A stretch of DNA of 36,017 nucleotides. It comes from Spirulina subsalsa CS-330. GTDB taxonomy: Bacteria > Cyanobacteriota > Cyanobacteriia > Cyanobacteriales > Spirulinaceae. This document shows, piece after piece, positions 16,018 through 24,508 of the stretch (positions are counted from its first letter, which is position 1; every line of letters starts with the position of its first letter). Where the stretch lies: the NCBI RefSeq assembly GCF_028330765.1, contig NZ_JAQMTY010000096.1, positions 1-36,017 of the forward strand, in the 5' to 3' direction. The notes beneath the pieces were generated by a model. That model was not told the origin of the DNA and did no database searches. It saw nothing but the letters and a program-made list of their open reading frames with translations. The translations under genes were made by a program, and so were the position numbers.

Positions 16018-17274
16018 ATGACGACCACACCCCGCATGAGTTTGCCCTTGGTGAATTGCGATCGCCTGCTCCAAAGTATTGATGATCTGGCAAATGTTGG
16101 CCGTTTACCCCAAGGTGGGGTGCGCCGCATTGCCTATAGCCCCGAAGATTGTCAAGCCCGCCATTGGGTACAGAACCAGATGACCCAAGCGGGGATGACC
16201 CTGCGCATTGATCCGGCGGGCAATGTGATCGGCCGCTATCCGGGTCAGCAGGATCATCTGCCGGTGTTGGCGACGGGATCGCATATTGATACGGTTCCCT
16301 GCGGGGGGCGGTATGACGGGGCGTTTGGGGTGTTGGCGGGGCTGGAGGTGGTGCGATCGCTCCATGACCGCCACCTCCATCTGCGCCATCCCCTAGAGGT
16401 GATTGTCTTCACCGACGAAGAAAGCAGCATGATCGGCAGCAAAGGGATATCCGGGCGGGTGTTTCCCGATCCTGACTATTACCGCCGTCCCGATGGCGAA
16501 TCGATTCAGGACTGTCTAGCGCGGGTGGGGGGCAATTGGGACTTGATCGCCCAAGCGGAACGCCAACCGGGAGAGATTGCCGCGTTTATTGAACTTCATG
16601 TGGAACAAGGGCCGATTCTGGAGTCCATGGGCAAAGCGATCGGCGTGATTGAGGGGATTGTCGGGCAACGCCGCTATCAGATCAGCGTCGAAGGGCAAGA
16701 AAACCACGCCGGAACTACGCCGATGTATATGCGCTGTGATGCGCTCGTGGCCGCGTCGCGGGTGGTGTTGGCGGTGCATGAGGTGGCGAATACACCAGGG
16801 CAGCAGGTGGCCACGGTGGGGCAAATGCAGGTGTTTCCCAATGCGGTGAATGTGGTTCCGGGTCGGGTGGAAATGAGCTTGGATATTCGCGATCTGTCCA
16901 GTTTGCACATCGATCGCCTCTTGGAACAGTTGGATTTGCATGTGCAGGAAATTGCGATCGCCACCAACACCAAAATCCGCTTTGAACGGCGTTTGCGCAA
17001 CGAACCCGCCCTAGCTGAACCCCACCTCCAGGAGATCATCGCCACCGCCAGCCAAGCCCTCGACCTGTCCTACACCTACCTCCCCAGCCGTGCCAGCCAC
17101 GATGCCCAAGAACTCGCCGTCATTACCGATATGGGCATGATTTTTGTGCCGAGCGAAAACGGATTGAGCCATTCCGAGTTTGAATACACCTCCCCCGAAG
17201 AATGTGTGCAGGGGGCGAATGTGTTATTGCACAGTCTGATCCAGTGCGATCGCTACTACAGCGACACCCATTAA
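16018..17274 (+). CDS. Zn-dependent M20 amidase, hydantoinase/carbamoylase family
   Basis: A 418-residue enzyme of the N-carbamoyl-L-amino-acid hydrolase / allantoate amidohydrolase / beta-ureidopropionase group. Metal ligands visible are H89 (TGSHIDTV), D100 (RYDGAFG), E135 (TDEESS) and H194 (IELHVEQGP), with E134 as the general base and a C-terminal histidine (SRASHDAQ or GLSHSEFEY). The substrate carries an N-carbamoyl or ureido group and releases ammonia and CO2; which one cannot be decided. The frame is open from TTG 15955 and ATG 15958; the ATG at 16018 gives the usual N-terminus (VNCDRLLQSIDDLANVG). The next gene, 71 bp away, is another M20 hydrolase. Confidence 0.88.
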   Translation: MTTTPRMSLPLVNCDRLLQSIDDLANVGRLPQGGVRRIAYSPEDCQARHWVQNQMTQAGMTLRIDPAGNVIGRYPGQQDHLPVLATGSHIDTVPCGGRYDGAFGVLAGLEVVRSLHDRHLHLRHPLEVIVFTDEESSMIGSKGISGRVFPDPDYYRRPDGESIQDCLARVGGNWDLIAQAERQPGEIAAFIELHVEQGPILESMGKAIGVIEGIVGQRRYQISVEGQENHAGTTPMYMRCDALVAASRVVLAVHEVANTPGQQVATVGQMQVFPNAVNVVPGRVEMSLDIRDLSSLHIDRLLEQLDLHVQEIAIATNTKIRFERRLRNEPALAEPHLQEIIATASQALDLSYTYLPSRASHDAQELAVITDMGMIFVPSENGLSHSEFEYTSPEECVQGANVLLHSLIQCDRYYSDTH

Positions 17275-17345
17275 GATCAAACCGTGGCAGTGGTTAATCG
17301 TCTGCATCCGTTTTAGTTGCTCATTTCTCATTTCTTGATAGCGTT

Positions 17346-18566
17346 ATGGTTTCCACATTTCCGATCGCACCCAGCCTGGATCTATCTAAGGTGCGCCTTG
17401 ACATTCGCAACTTGCAACGAGACCTCGTGCAATGGCGGCGGCAGATTCATCAGCAGCCAGAACTCGCCTTTGATGAACGCCAAACCGCCACCCTGATCGC
17501 GGCAAAGCTCACCGCCTGGGGTATTGATCATCAAACGGGTATTGCGGAAACTGGGGTCGTCGCCACGATCGCCAGTTCCAATCCCGGCCCCGTCCTCGCC
17601 ATTCGGGCGGATATGGATGCACTCCCCATCCAAGAAGCGAATGATGTCCCCTATCGTTCCCAACAGGAGGGCAAGATGCACGCCTGCGGCCATGATGGCC
17701 ATGTAGCGATCGCCCTCGGTACGGCCTACTACCTCGCCCAGCATCGAGATACCTTTTGCGGCACGGTGAAATTCATTTTCCAGCCCGCCGAAGAAAGTAT
17801 CGGAGGGGCAAAACCGATGATCGAAGCCGGCGTATTGCAGAATCCGGACGTGGACGGGATCATCGGGTTGCACATTTGGAATAACCTACCCTTGGGGACG
17901 GTGGGCGTTCGTGGCGGGCCATTAATGGCGGCGGTGGAATGTTTTCGCTGCACGATTTTGGGCAAAGGCGGCCATGGTGCAATGCCCGACCAAACCATTG
18001 ATGCCGTTGTCGTCGGTTCCCAGGTCGTCAATGCCCTCCAAACCATTGTCTCCCGCACGATCAAGCCCCTCGATGCTGCGGTGGTGACCGTGGGCGAATT
18101 TCAGGCCGGCACAGCCCCCAACGTTATCGCCGATACAGCCCGCCTCAGTGGAACCGTGCGCTATTTCAACGCCGACCTAGAGGGAACGATTGGCGATCGC
18201 ATCGACACCATCATCGACGGCATCTGCCAAAGCCACGGAGCCACCTACGACCTCAACTATTGGCAACTGTATCCCCCCGTGATCAACGATACCGCCATGG
18301 CCGAACTCGTGCGCTCCGTCGCCGCCGACGTGATCGAACCCGACCTCGGCATCATGCCCGATTGCCAAACCATGGGCGGCGAAGACATGTCCTTCTTCCT
18401 CCAAGCCGTACCCGGTTGTTATTTCTTCCTCGGCTCAGCAAACCCCGCCCAAGGTTGGCACTATCCCCACCATCATCCCCAATTTGACTTTGATGAAAGC
18501 GTTCTTTGCATGGGTGTGGAATTATTTGTGCGGTGTGTTGAGCGCTTTGGCAGTGAAGATCGGTGA
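17346..18566 (+). CDS. M20 amidohydrolase (IAA-amino acid/hippurate hydrolase-like)
   Basis: A 406-residue metallo-aminoacylase. It starts with the typical RDLVQWRRQIHQQPELAFDE. Metal ligands are C114 and H116 in MHACGHDGH, the glutamates in FQPAEES (149-150), H176 in GLHIWN and a late histidine in the HYPHHHP segment. The dimerisation insert GKGGHGAMPDQTIDAV is present. Family members hydrolyse amide bonds of N-acyl amino acids; the natural substrate is unknown. Its last 45 bases overlap the 3' end of the convergent histidine kinase gene. It probably shares a transcript with the upstream carbamoylase-type gene. Confidence 0.92.
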   Translation: MVSTFPIAPSLDLSKVRLDIRNLQRDLVQWRRQIHQQPELAFDERQTATLIAAKLTAWGIDHQTGIAETGVVATIASSNPGPVLAIRADMDALPIQEANDVPYRSQQEGKMHACGHDGHVAIALGTAYYLAQHRDTFCGTVKFIFQPAEESIGGAKPMIEAGVLQNPDVDGIIGLHIWNNLPLGTVGVRGGPLMAAVECFRCTILGKGGHGAMPDQTIDAVVVGSQVVNALQTIVSRTIKPLDAAVVTVGEFQAGTAPNVIADTARLSGTVRYFNADLEGTIGDRIDTIIDGICQSHGATYDLNYWQLYPPVINDTAMAELVRSVAADVIEPDLGIMPDCQTMGGEDMSFFLQAVPGCYFFLGSANPAQGWHYPHHHPQFDFDESVLCMGVELFVRCVERFGSEDR

Positions 18567-20591
18567 AGCCGAAGGAGTGGGGTGCAGTAGAGGGTGACGA
18601 TGGGGAATGGTAATCCGAAACTCCGTCCCCTGCCCCAGTTGAGAATCAATCTCAATCTTGCCATGGTGACGATCCACCACAATCTGATAGCTAATCGATA
18701 GCCCCAGACCCGTGCCTTTCCCAATCGGTTTCGTGGTGAAAAACGGATCAAAAATCTGGTTTTGGGCATTCCTCGGAATACCATTGCCATTGTCCCGAAT
18801 GCAGATGTGGATCATCTGCTCCTGTTGGGCAGTGGCAATGGTTAAGCGGGGTTGAAATGCTGGATCGCCCTTCGCCCGTTCTTCTAAGGCATCCATGGCA
18901 TTACTCAAAATATTCATGAAGACCTGATTCAACTGCGCCCCATAGCATTCAACGAGGGGCAAGGTTCCATAGTGTTTGTCGAGGTGAATGGGTTGATGGC
19001 TCGTTTTCCCCTTTAAGCGATGCTGCAAAATGAGCAACGTGCTGTCAATCCCCTCATGGATATCGATGGCTTTCATCTGAGACTCATCCAGGCGGGAAAA
19101 CGTCCGCAGGGACAGCACAATTTGCCGGATGCGCTCTGTGCCCATCCGCATTGAATCCAGAATTTTCGGCAAGTCTTCAGCAACAAAGTCTAAATCAATC
19201 TCCTCGGTGCGCTCTTGGATCGCCTGGGGGGGGACGAGGTAATACTCTTGATAGAGCCGAATCAGATCGAGTAAATCTTGAGTGTAGTTGTCAATGTAGG
19301 TGAGGTTGCCAAAAATGAAATTGACGGGGTTGTTAATTTCATGGGCGACCCCGGCGACAAGTTGCCCCAAGCTGGCCATCTTTTCATTTTGGATCAGGTG
19401 GGTTTGGGTTTGTTGGAGTTCTTTGATGGCGAGGGCGAGATCGGCGGCTTGGGTGCGGGTGGTGTCGAGGAGTTCGGCCTGTTGGAGGGCAATGCCCAAT
19501 TGCATGCTGATTTGGGTGAGAAGTTCGACTTCGTAGGGTTGCCACTGCCGAGGGGTGGAGTTTTGATAGACGGCGAGGAGACCCCAGAGTTTGAGGGATT
19601 GGAAGATGGGGACAATGATGTAGGCGCGGGCTTGCAGTTGTTCGATCAGTTCAACGTGACAGTCGGAATATCCGGCTTTGTAGATGTCGTGGATCACGGA
19701 GGGTTCGTTGTCGCGGTAGCGGCCGCCGGCGGTTTCTTGGAGATAGGTGTCGGCGATCAGGGGATGGGATTGGAGGAGCGATCGCCATTCCGGGGCCATG
19801 GATTCCGCCACAATATGACCACTCCAATCCGGGGCAAAGCGATAAATCACCGATCGCTCGACGGTCAACAGTTGGCGAGTTTCTTGGGTGGTGGTTTCAA
19901 AAATGGTCTGGATATCGAGGGAGCGGCGAATTTTATCGACGGTGGTGGCGAGGGTGCGTTCCCGCTCCATCGTTCCGGCCAGTTGTTCCGTTTGGGCCTG
20001 GAGTTGCTGTTGGTGCTGGTGGTTTTCGAGGGCAAGGCTGAGGATTTGGGCGAGTTGTTCGGTGAGTTCAATTTCCTCTTGCGTCCATGATCGCTCCCCT
20101 CGACAGTGATAAACGCCGAACAATCCCCACAGTTGGCCATTTTGGTAGAGGGGGACGACCAATTGGGCGCGAATTTGGAAATGGCGCAACATTTCGAGGT
20201 GACAGGCACTGAGGCCGGCGGCTTCTACATCTGCGATCGCGCTAATCATCCCCTGGGCATACCGCTGCATCAAATGATGACCGAAATAGGAATCCTGCAC
20301 CGTCACCAACAGCCCAGGAGTCCAATCGGGATCAACCGATTCAGCCATAAACACACCATGGCCATCCCAACTGGGTTCAAACTGAAAAACCCCCACCCGA
20401 TCCACCTTAAAAAAGGCCCGCACATCGGTCACAACATCAGCGAACAAGGTGGGGATTGATTGGGTATGATGGATCGCCGCAAAAATATTTTGGAAGAGTT
20501 GATGGGAGGCACTCCAATGGGGTTGATCCCAGTCACTCATCTGAGACAGTGGGGTTGGAGCAACGGTGCGCTCGGTTTGCAGATTTTCCAT
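18522..20591 (-). CDS. Sensor histidine kinase with two cyanobacteriochrome-like GAF domains
   Basis: A 689-residue soluble kinase. GAF1 (about 42-190) carries C130-H131 in AAGLSACHLEMLRHFQIRAQLVVPL. GAF2 (about 228-372) carries C311-H312 in KAGYSDCHVELIEQLQARAYIIVPI. These Cys-His sites match the bilin-attachment position of cyanobacteriochromes. Where the DXCF motif would supply a second cysteine, the sequences read D100-S-Y-F and D281-T-Y-L. A coiled segment leads to the HisKA box (ASLGQLVAGVAHEINNP, H417), and the ATPase domain has NQVFMNILSNAMDAL, DNGNGIP and GKGTGLGLSIS. No response regulator is adjacent. It overlaps the convergent amidohydrolase by 45 bp. Bilin binding is an inference; the kinase call is firm. 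Confidence 0.9.
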   Translation of the reverse strand: MENLQTERTVAPTPLSQMSDWDQPHWSASHQLFQNIFAAIHHTQSIPTLFADVVTDVRAFFKVDRVGVFQFEPSWDGHGVFMAESVDPDWTPGLLVTVQDSYFGHHLMQRYAQGMISAIADVEAAGLSACHLEMLRHFQIRAQLVVPLYQNGQLWGLFGVYHCRGERSWTQEEIELTEQLAQILSLALENHQHQQQLQAQTEQLAGTMERERTLATTVDKIRRSLDIQTIFETTTQETRQLLTVERSVIYRFAPDWSGHIVAESMAPEWRSLLQSHPLIADTYLQETAGGRYRDNEPSVIHDIYKAGYSDCHVELIEQLQARAYIIVPIFQSLKLWGLLAVYQNSTPRQWQPYEVELLTQISMQLGIALQQAELLDTTRTQAADLALAIKELQQTQTHLIQNEKMASLGQLVAGVAHEINNPVNFIFGNLTYIDNYTQDLLDLIRLYQEYYLVPPQAIQERTEEIDLDFVAEDLPKILDSMRMGTERIRQIVLSLRTFSRLDESQMKAIDIHEGIDSTLLILQHRLKGKTSHQPIHLDKHYGTLPLVECYGAQLNQVFMNILSNAMDALEERAKGDPAFQPRLTIATAQQEQMIHICIRDNGNGIPRNAQNQIFDPFFTTKPIGKGTGLGLSISYQIVVDRHHGKIEIDSQLGQGTEFRITIPHRHPLLHPTPSASPIFTAKALNTPHK

Positions 20592-21216
20592 GACTAATCA
20601 ATCGCGAACCATCGCCGGATAAGGATGAACATTGAAGCAGAATACAACGCTAGGCAAACGGCAGACATTGAGGATGTGTCGTCTAAATTTATCCTAAGAT
20701 GCAGCATTCCGAAAAGCGAGTAGGTTTTCGTTTTGTAACAGAATCCCATCACCCTCTGTATTCATAATTAAAGTTATGTGAATATTGATCCCCATTCTGT
20801 TACGGGAGTTTTCGCGCTTGTTCAGGCATTACCCTCACCCCAAACCCCTCTCCCATCGGGCGAGGGGCTTCTGATCTGGATATGATGATTTCTGAACAAG
20901 CTGTAGCAATGTTATGACCTATGGCGACAGATTATCCCTCAGCAGGGTAATCCTTATCTCCTGCCTTGAATGACTCTCCAAGACTCAAACAGTATCGTCT
21001 GTTGCGATTACCTAAATGGGATAGATTACCTAATTTTGTCAATCCTTAAAATCCGTATTTATACGGATTGATTGTGATAGTTTATCGTGTGTTTGATTAC
21101 ACTAGAAATCGCTCAAGATCAGCCATCAACGATAATGAATCGTTTTAACAACAAGGGTGCTTGAGGTGATGCGATCGCAGTTTTTCCCCTGCCACAACAT
21201 CCCTCAATTTTCCCCG
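20592..21216. other. Intergenic region between the histidine kinase and methyltransferase genes
   Basis: 625 bp without a convincing gene. It holds a perfect 10-bp inverted repeat, GTAACAGAAT (20735-20744) and ATTCTGTTAC (20794-20803), 49 bases apart. A C-rich then G-rich imperfect hairpin (ACCCCTCTCCC...CGAGGGGC, about 20843-20868) resembles dispersed cyanobacterial repeats. A perfect palindrome is at 21050-21067. The kinase promoter should lie at the left side. Confidence 0.5.
21050..21067 (-). terminator. Palindrome ATCCGTAT-TT-ATACGGAT, possible terminator
   Basis: Perfect 8-bp arms with a 2-base centre. Read on the minus strand it is followed by TTTTAAGG, and it lies 150 bp beyond the methyltransferase stop. 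The short T-run makes termination tentative; a protein-binding operator is the alternative. Confidence 0.35.
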
Positions 21217-21855
21217 TTAATTGGGGTAGGACTGCGGTTTTTTACCCACCAAAAGCGCCATCTCTAGCCACTTCCAATAGCAATCCACATCCATAAACCC
21301 CAACTCCCACAGCCAATTTAATTGCGTCTGCACATCGAGGAGTTGATTCGACGGGTCATCTTCGTGCTCACCGTAGCCAATGGATTCCAGAAAATGGCGA
21401 TGGAGCGCGGGTGTGGGCGAGGAAACATGTTCAAGATTACAGAAAATGCCACCGGGTTTGAGTTGGGCGAAGATTTCCCCGTAGAGGCTGCGCTTGCGAT
21501 CGTCCCTGAGGTGATGGATGGCAAAACTAGAAACGATCGCATCAAAGGGCCCCAAGGCAGGCAAGGGATCATCGAGGTTATGGGCCACCACAGTCACGAG
21601 GGGATCATCCGCAAAGCGGGCGGTGGCTTTTTCGAGCATCGTCGGGGAAAAATCCAGGGCGACACATTCCATTAAGGGGCGATCGCACTTCAGCAACGCC
21701 GCCAACCGACCATCCCCCGTCCCCAAATCCAACACCCGCCACACATCGAGCGGCACATGATCCAACACCACCCGCTCCCCCTCCGTGCGATGGGGAATCC
21801 GATCCGCCCGGCTTAAATAGGCGAGGGCGTGCTCTGCTGAAGTCCATCCATTCAT
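21217..21855 (-). CDS. Class I SAM-dependent methyltransferase
   Basis: A 212-residue Rossmann-fold methyltransferase. Motif I is VLDLGTGDGR (41-50), the acidic residue of motif II is in CVALDFSP, and motif IV is DAIVSSFAIHHL. Later LKPGGIFCNLEHV matches the post-motif strand. The start MNGWTSAEHALAYLSRADRIPHR is chosen because its ATG overlaps the stop of the upstream nucleotidyltransferase as ATGA; the frame is open 28 codons further but those overlap the neighbour. The substrate is unknown. Coupling to a sugar-nucleotide enzyme hints at cell-surface or small-molecule metabolism but does not prove it. Confidence 0.87.
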   Translation of the reverse strand: MNGWTSAEHALAYLSRADRIPHRTEGERVVLDHVPLDVWRVLDLGTGDGRLAALLKCDRPLMECVALDFSPTMLEKATARFADDPLVTVVAHNLDDPLPALGPFDAIVSSFAIHHLRDDRKRSLYGEIFAQLKPGGIFCNLEHVSSPTPALHRHFLESIGYGEHEDDPSNQLLDVQTQLNWLWELGFMDVDCYWKWLEMALLVGKKPQSYPN

Positions 21856-23012
21856 TGTTCGCTTAAGAGATCTTCCATATCTTTGCGTTCTGCCGGTTCC
21901 GACAAGGGCAAGCTTTGGCGCGTATCGGTAATCAGCCAATCCAACGCCGCCGCCTTCACATCGATCGCCGCCCCATTTTTATCCACACAGTAGCGACCAA
22001 ACACCAGCTTATCCACCAAGCGCACCCCCGGCCCCAGGCGCGAATATTCAAAAATCACACTATTGTCCACCGTCGCCCCGGCGCAGATGTGGCAACTAGG
22101 GCCAATCATCGACGGGCCGATAATCGTCGCCCCATCTTCAATCCAGGTCATGCTGCCGATATACACGGGCCCTTGAATATTCACCTTGTCCCAGTTCACC
22201 TGGACATTCAGCCCCGTGTAAACCCCCGGCCGCTCTTCCCGGCCAGGGATGCTCACATTCTTGATTTCACCGGTCAAGACCCCGCGCACCGCCTGCCAAT
22301 AGTCGGGCACTTTGCCAATATCCACCCATTCAAAATCCATCGCCACGGCATAGAACGATGCACCCATTTCCACCAATTTCGGGAACAGGTCGCCGCCAAT
22401 GTCGTAGACCTTGCCGCTGGGGATGTAGTCGATCACTTCCGGCTCAAAGATATAGATCCCGGTGTTGATCATCGTGCTGAGGGCTTCATCAACGGCGGGC
22501 TTTTCTTGGAAGGCTTTCACTCTGCCGTTGTCGTCAGTGACCACGACCCCGTAGCTAGAGACCTGCTCTTTGGGGACGGTTTTGGTGATGATGGTGGCGA
22601 TCGCCCCCCGCTCCTTATGCCAGCGCACCGCTGCGGTCAAGTCCAAATCAATCAGCGCATCCCCACACAGCACCACAAACGTGTCATCAAAAAAGGGCTT
22701 AAATTCTTGAATCCGTTTAATGCCCCCCGCTGACCCGAGTGCTCTCCCCACAAGCTGACCATCGACAATATTCCCTTCAAAGGAATAGCCCAATTCCACC
22801 CCAAACCGCTGCCCATCACGAAAATAGCCTTCAATCTCATTCGCTAAGTGGCTCACGTTGGCCATAATTTGCGTGAAGCCATGTTTGCGTAACAGTTCTA
22901 ATAAGAACTCCATGACCGGCTTTTGCAGGATAGGAATCAACGGTTTGGGGATGGTGTAGGTAATAGGGCGAACCCGTGTCCCCTTCCCTGCTGCCAGAAT
23001 CATGGCTTTCAT
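21852..23012 (-). CDS. NDP-sugar nucleotidyltransferase (mannose-1-P guanylyltransferase/glucose-1-P transferase-like)
   Basis: A 386-residue enzyme. The pyrophosphorylase signature LAAGKGTRVRPITYTIPKPLIPI is at residues 6-28 and the metal-binding D118 is in VVLCGDALIDLD. Further motifs are FQEKP, NTGIYIFEPEV and DFEWVDIGKVPDYW. A C-terminal left-handed beta-helix (about 270-350; IQGPVYIGSMTWIEDGATIIGPSMIG) follows. It makes an NDP-sugar and pyrophosphate from an NTP and a sugar 1-phosphate; which sugar and base cannot be told. It ends in an ATGA overlap with the methyltransferase and begins 70 bp after scpA. Confidence 0.92.
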   Translation of the reverse strand: MKAMILAAGKGTRVRPITYTIPKPLIPILQKPVMEFLLELLRKHGFTQIMANVSHLANEIEGYFRDGQRFGVELGYSFEGNIVDGQLVGRALGSAGGIKRIQEFKPFFDDTFVVLCGDALIDLDLTAAVRWHKERGAIATIITKTVPKEQVSSYGVVVTDDNGRVKAFQEKPAVDEALSTMINTGIYIFEPEVIDYIPSGKVYDIGGDLFPKLVEMGASFYAVAMDFEWVDIGKVPDYWQAVRGVLTGEIKNVSIPGREERPGVYTGLNVQVNWDKVNIQGPVYIGSMTWIEDGATIIGPSMIGPSCHICAGATVDNSVIFEYSRLGPGVRLVDKLVFGRYCVDKNGAAIDVKAAALDWLITDTRQSLPLSEPAERKDMEDLLSEQ

Positions 23013-23082
23013 GCGTATCTATCCTCGTGAATTATCTCAACAGGTTATGCGATCCGATTTTATCCCATCTTCTGAAACCCAC

Positions 23083-23838
23083 TTAGGTGATCAGGGGTTT
23101 TATCGAGAGGTCTTGGTAAAAGTCGGTTTGAGAAAGTTCCACCTTTGATTGGGAACTGAGGAGCAACAGCGCCCAAAATACCCCCACTCGTTCGTGGGTG
23201 GTGGCGGGTTTGGTTTGGGCCGCAGACCACCATTCGACGAGTTGTTCAAGCAGGATGGTGGTGTCGGTGTGGTCGGGGTTATGGGGGAGGACTTCGCGGA
23301 CGAATTGCTCCAGTTGGGCGGCCATTTCCGTCAGGTTTTCGTCGTGGGCGAGTTGGGTGATGTGTTTGACGGCTTCTTTGCGGGTGTAGCCCCGCGATGG
23401 GGAGCGCGATCGCAAGGGTTTACGGTCTAGCACTGCGCCCATCTGTTGAATTTGGGCGATCAGTTCCTGGAGGGTGACGCGACGGCGACGCAGGGGCGGC
23501 GCAGTGGGACGGCGGCGAATGTGGCGCTCCATCCGGGCGGGTAATTCCCGCTCGACCGGATCAAGATCATCGATCAAGTCTTCGGGTTCATCCGCTTCGG
23601 GGTTTTGATCGGCTTCCAGGGTTTGGGCCTTGAGCAGCACCAGCATCGAGGCCCAGAGAAAGGCTTGACCCGATTGGGGCAGGTCAGCGGCATCGGGTTC
23701 GAGGGCTTGGGGACGGACAAGGTTTTGGAGGTAGCGATCGATCACGTCAATCACCTGCACATCCCAGGGGTCAATTTCTCCCCGTTGGGCGAGGTCAAGA
23801 AGAACGGCGATCGCTTCTTCAGCTAGGTTTTGCGGCAC
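23083..23838 (-). CDS. scpA: Segregation and condensation protein A
   Basis: A 251-residue kleisin-like subunit of the SMC-ScpA-ScpB condensin. The N-terminal helical domain has AIAVLLDLAQRGEIDPWDVQVIDVIDRYLQNL, with the conserved (E/D)IDPWDVxVxDVxDRYL. A mostly acidic then basic linker follows (PEADEPEDLIDDLDP, RRRPTAPPLRRRRVT). The C-terminal winged-helix region (ERVGVFWALLLLSSQSKVELSQTDFYQDL) binds the SMC head. It is slightly short at the N-terminus relative to typical ScpA, as is usual in cyanobacteria. It stands 97 bp after the KTSC gene and 70 bp before the nucleotidyltransferase gene, probably one transcript. Confidence 0.92.
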   Translation of the reverse strand: MPQNLAEEAIAVLLDLAQRGEIDPWDVQVIDVIDRYLQNLVRPQALEPDAADLPQSGQAFLWASMLVLLKAQTLEADQNPEADEPEDLIDDLDPVERELPARMERHIRRRPTAPPLRRRRVTLQELIAQIQQMGAVLDRKPLRSRSPSRGYTRKEAVKHITQLAHDENLTEMAAQLEQFVREVLPHNPDHTDTTILLEQLVEWWSAAQTKPATTHERVGVFWALLLLSSQSKVELSQTDFYQDLSIKPLIT

Positions 23839-23913
23839 GGGGCAATCTCAACAGATACAGGCAGGAGCGGCGCAACCCGCCCACTCCTCCCGATTGTACG
23901 CATTGCCTCGAAT

Positions 23914-23945
23914 TTTGCGTTAACTGAGATTTGCGTTAACTGAGA
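23914..23945. repeat. Tandem 16-bp direct duplication at the KTSC gene stop
   Basis: TTTGCGTTAACTGAGA occurs twice back to back (23914-23929 and 23930-23945). The second unit contains the minus-strand stop codon of the KTSC gene, so the first unit is a duplicated gene tail. Confidence 0.8.
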
Positions 23946-24337
23946 CGATCGGAAGGATACGCACCTTTGATCACTTGGTTGTAATAGTGACCGGGCGATC
24001 GCGTTTGGCACAGTTCCTCCCACACCTCCGGCTCGATTTGGTCGTATTCATACACCGCCCCATTTTGAAACTCAATTTGCAGGGATTCGGTCTCTGGGTC
24101 ATAGCTGAGGGCGCGGGTGCAATGGGAGTTAGGTGTGGATAAGGATTCAGCCGCATCAAGTGCCGGAATCGCCCCACTGACGAGATCCGCCACCTGTTGC
24201 AACCCTTCGTAGGCTTGGATGGGGGCCGGGACGGCGAGATATTCGAGATCTGCGCCGCGATCGATTAACAGCCCTAACCCATGGTCGTCATGGGCGATCG
24301 CGATCAGATTGCTGAGGTCGATTTTTTCAAACTGCAT
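23936..24337 (-). CDS. KTSC domain-containing protein
   Basis: A 133-residue protein whose C-terminal 60 residues form a KTSC domain: ALSYDPETESLQIEFQNGAVYEYDQIEPEVWEELCQTRSPGHYYNQVIKGAYPSDRL. This domain is found alone or fused to other modules; its role is unclear. The N-terminal half (MQFEKIDLSNLIAIAHDDHGLGLLIDRGADLEYLAVP) appears to be a small cyanobacterium-specific region. The frame opens 20 codons earlier (24397) with a hydrophobic stretch that would look like a signal peptide. I prefer the internal ATG because the following sequence reads as a cytosolic domain. First gene of a probable operon with scpA. Confidence 0.8.
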   Translation of the reverse strand: MQFEKIDLSNLIAIAHDDHGLGLLIDRGADLEYLAVPAPIQAYEGLQQVADLVSGAIPALDAAESLSTPNSHCTRALSYDPETESLQIEFQNGAVYEYDQIEPEVWEELCQTRSPGHYYNQVIKGAYPSDRLS

Positions 24338-24508
24338 CGTGAAGAGGGGAGAAAGGATACTTGAAATTATAATCAACATTGATTGAAAAATCAACATCTG
24401 CGCCAGACTCGCCCACGGGTTGCCTGATCCCTAGACTTCAATCCAGCAGGCGAAAGGGGAGCGGTCTCCCGGTAGGATGGAAGGAAGACCATTGCAGGAG
24501 GGAAGAGG

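Noticed and set aside
19278-20090. Plus-strand frame of 270 codons antisense to the histidine kinase
   Set aside because: Gly/Val/Glu-rich shadow with no motif; the kinase frame is unambiguous.
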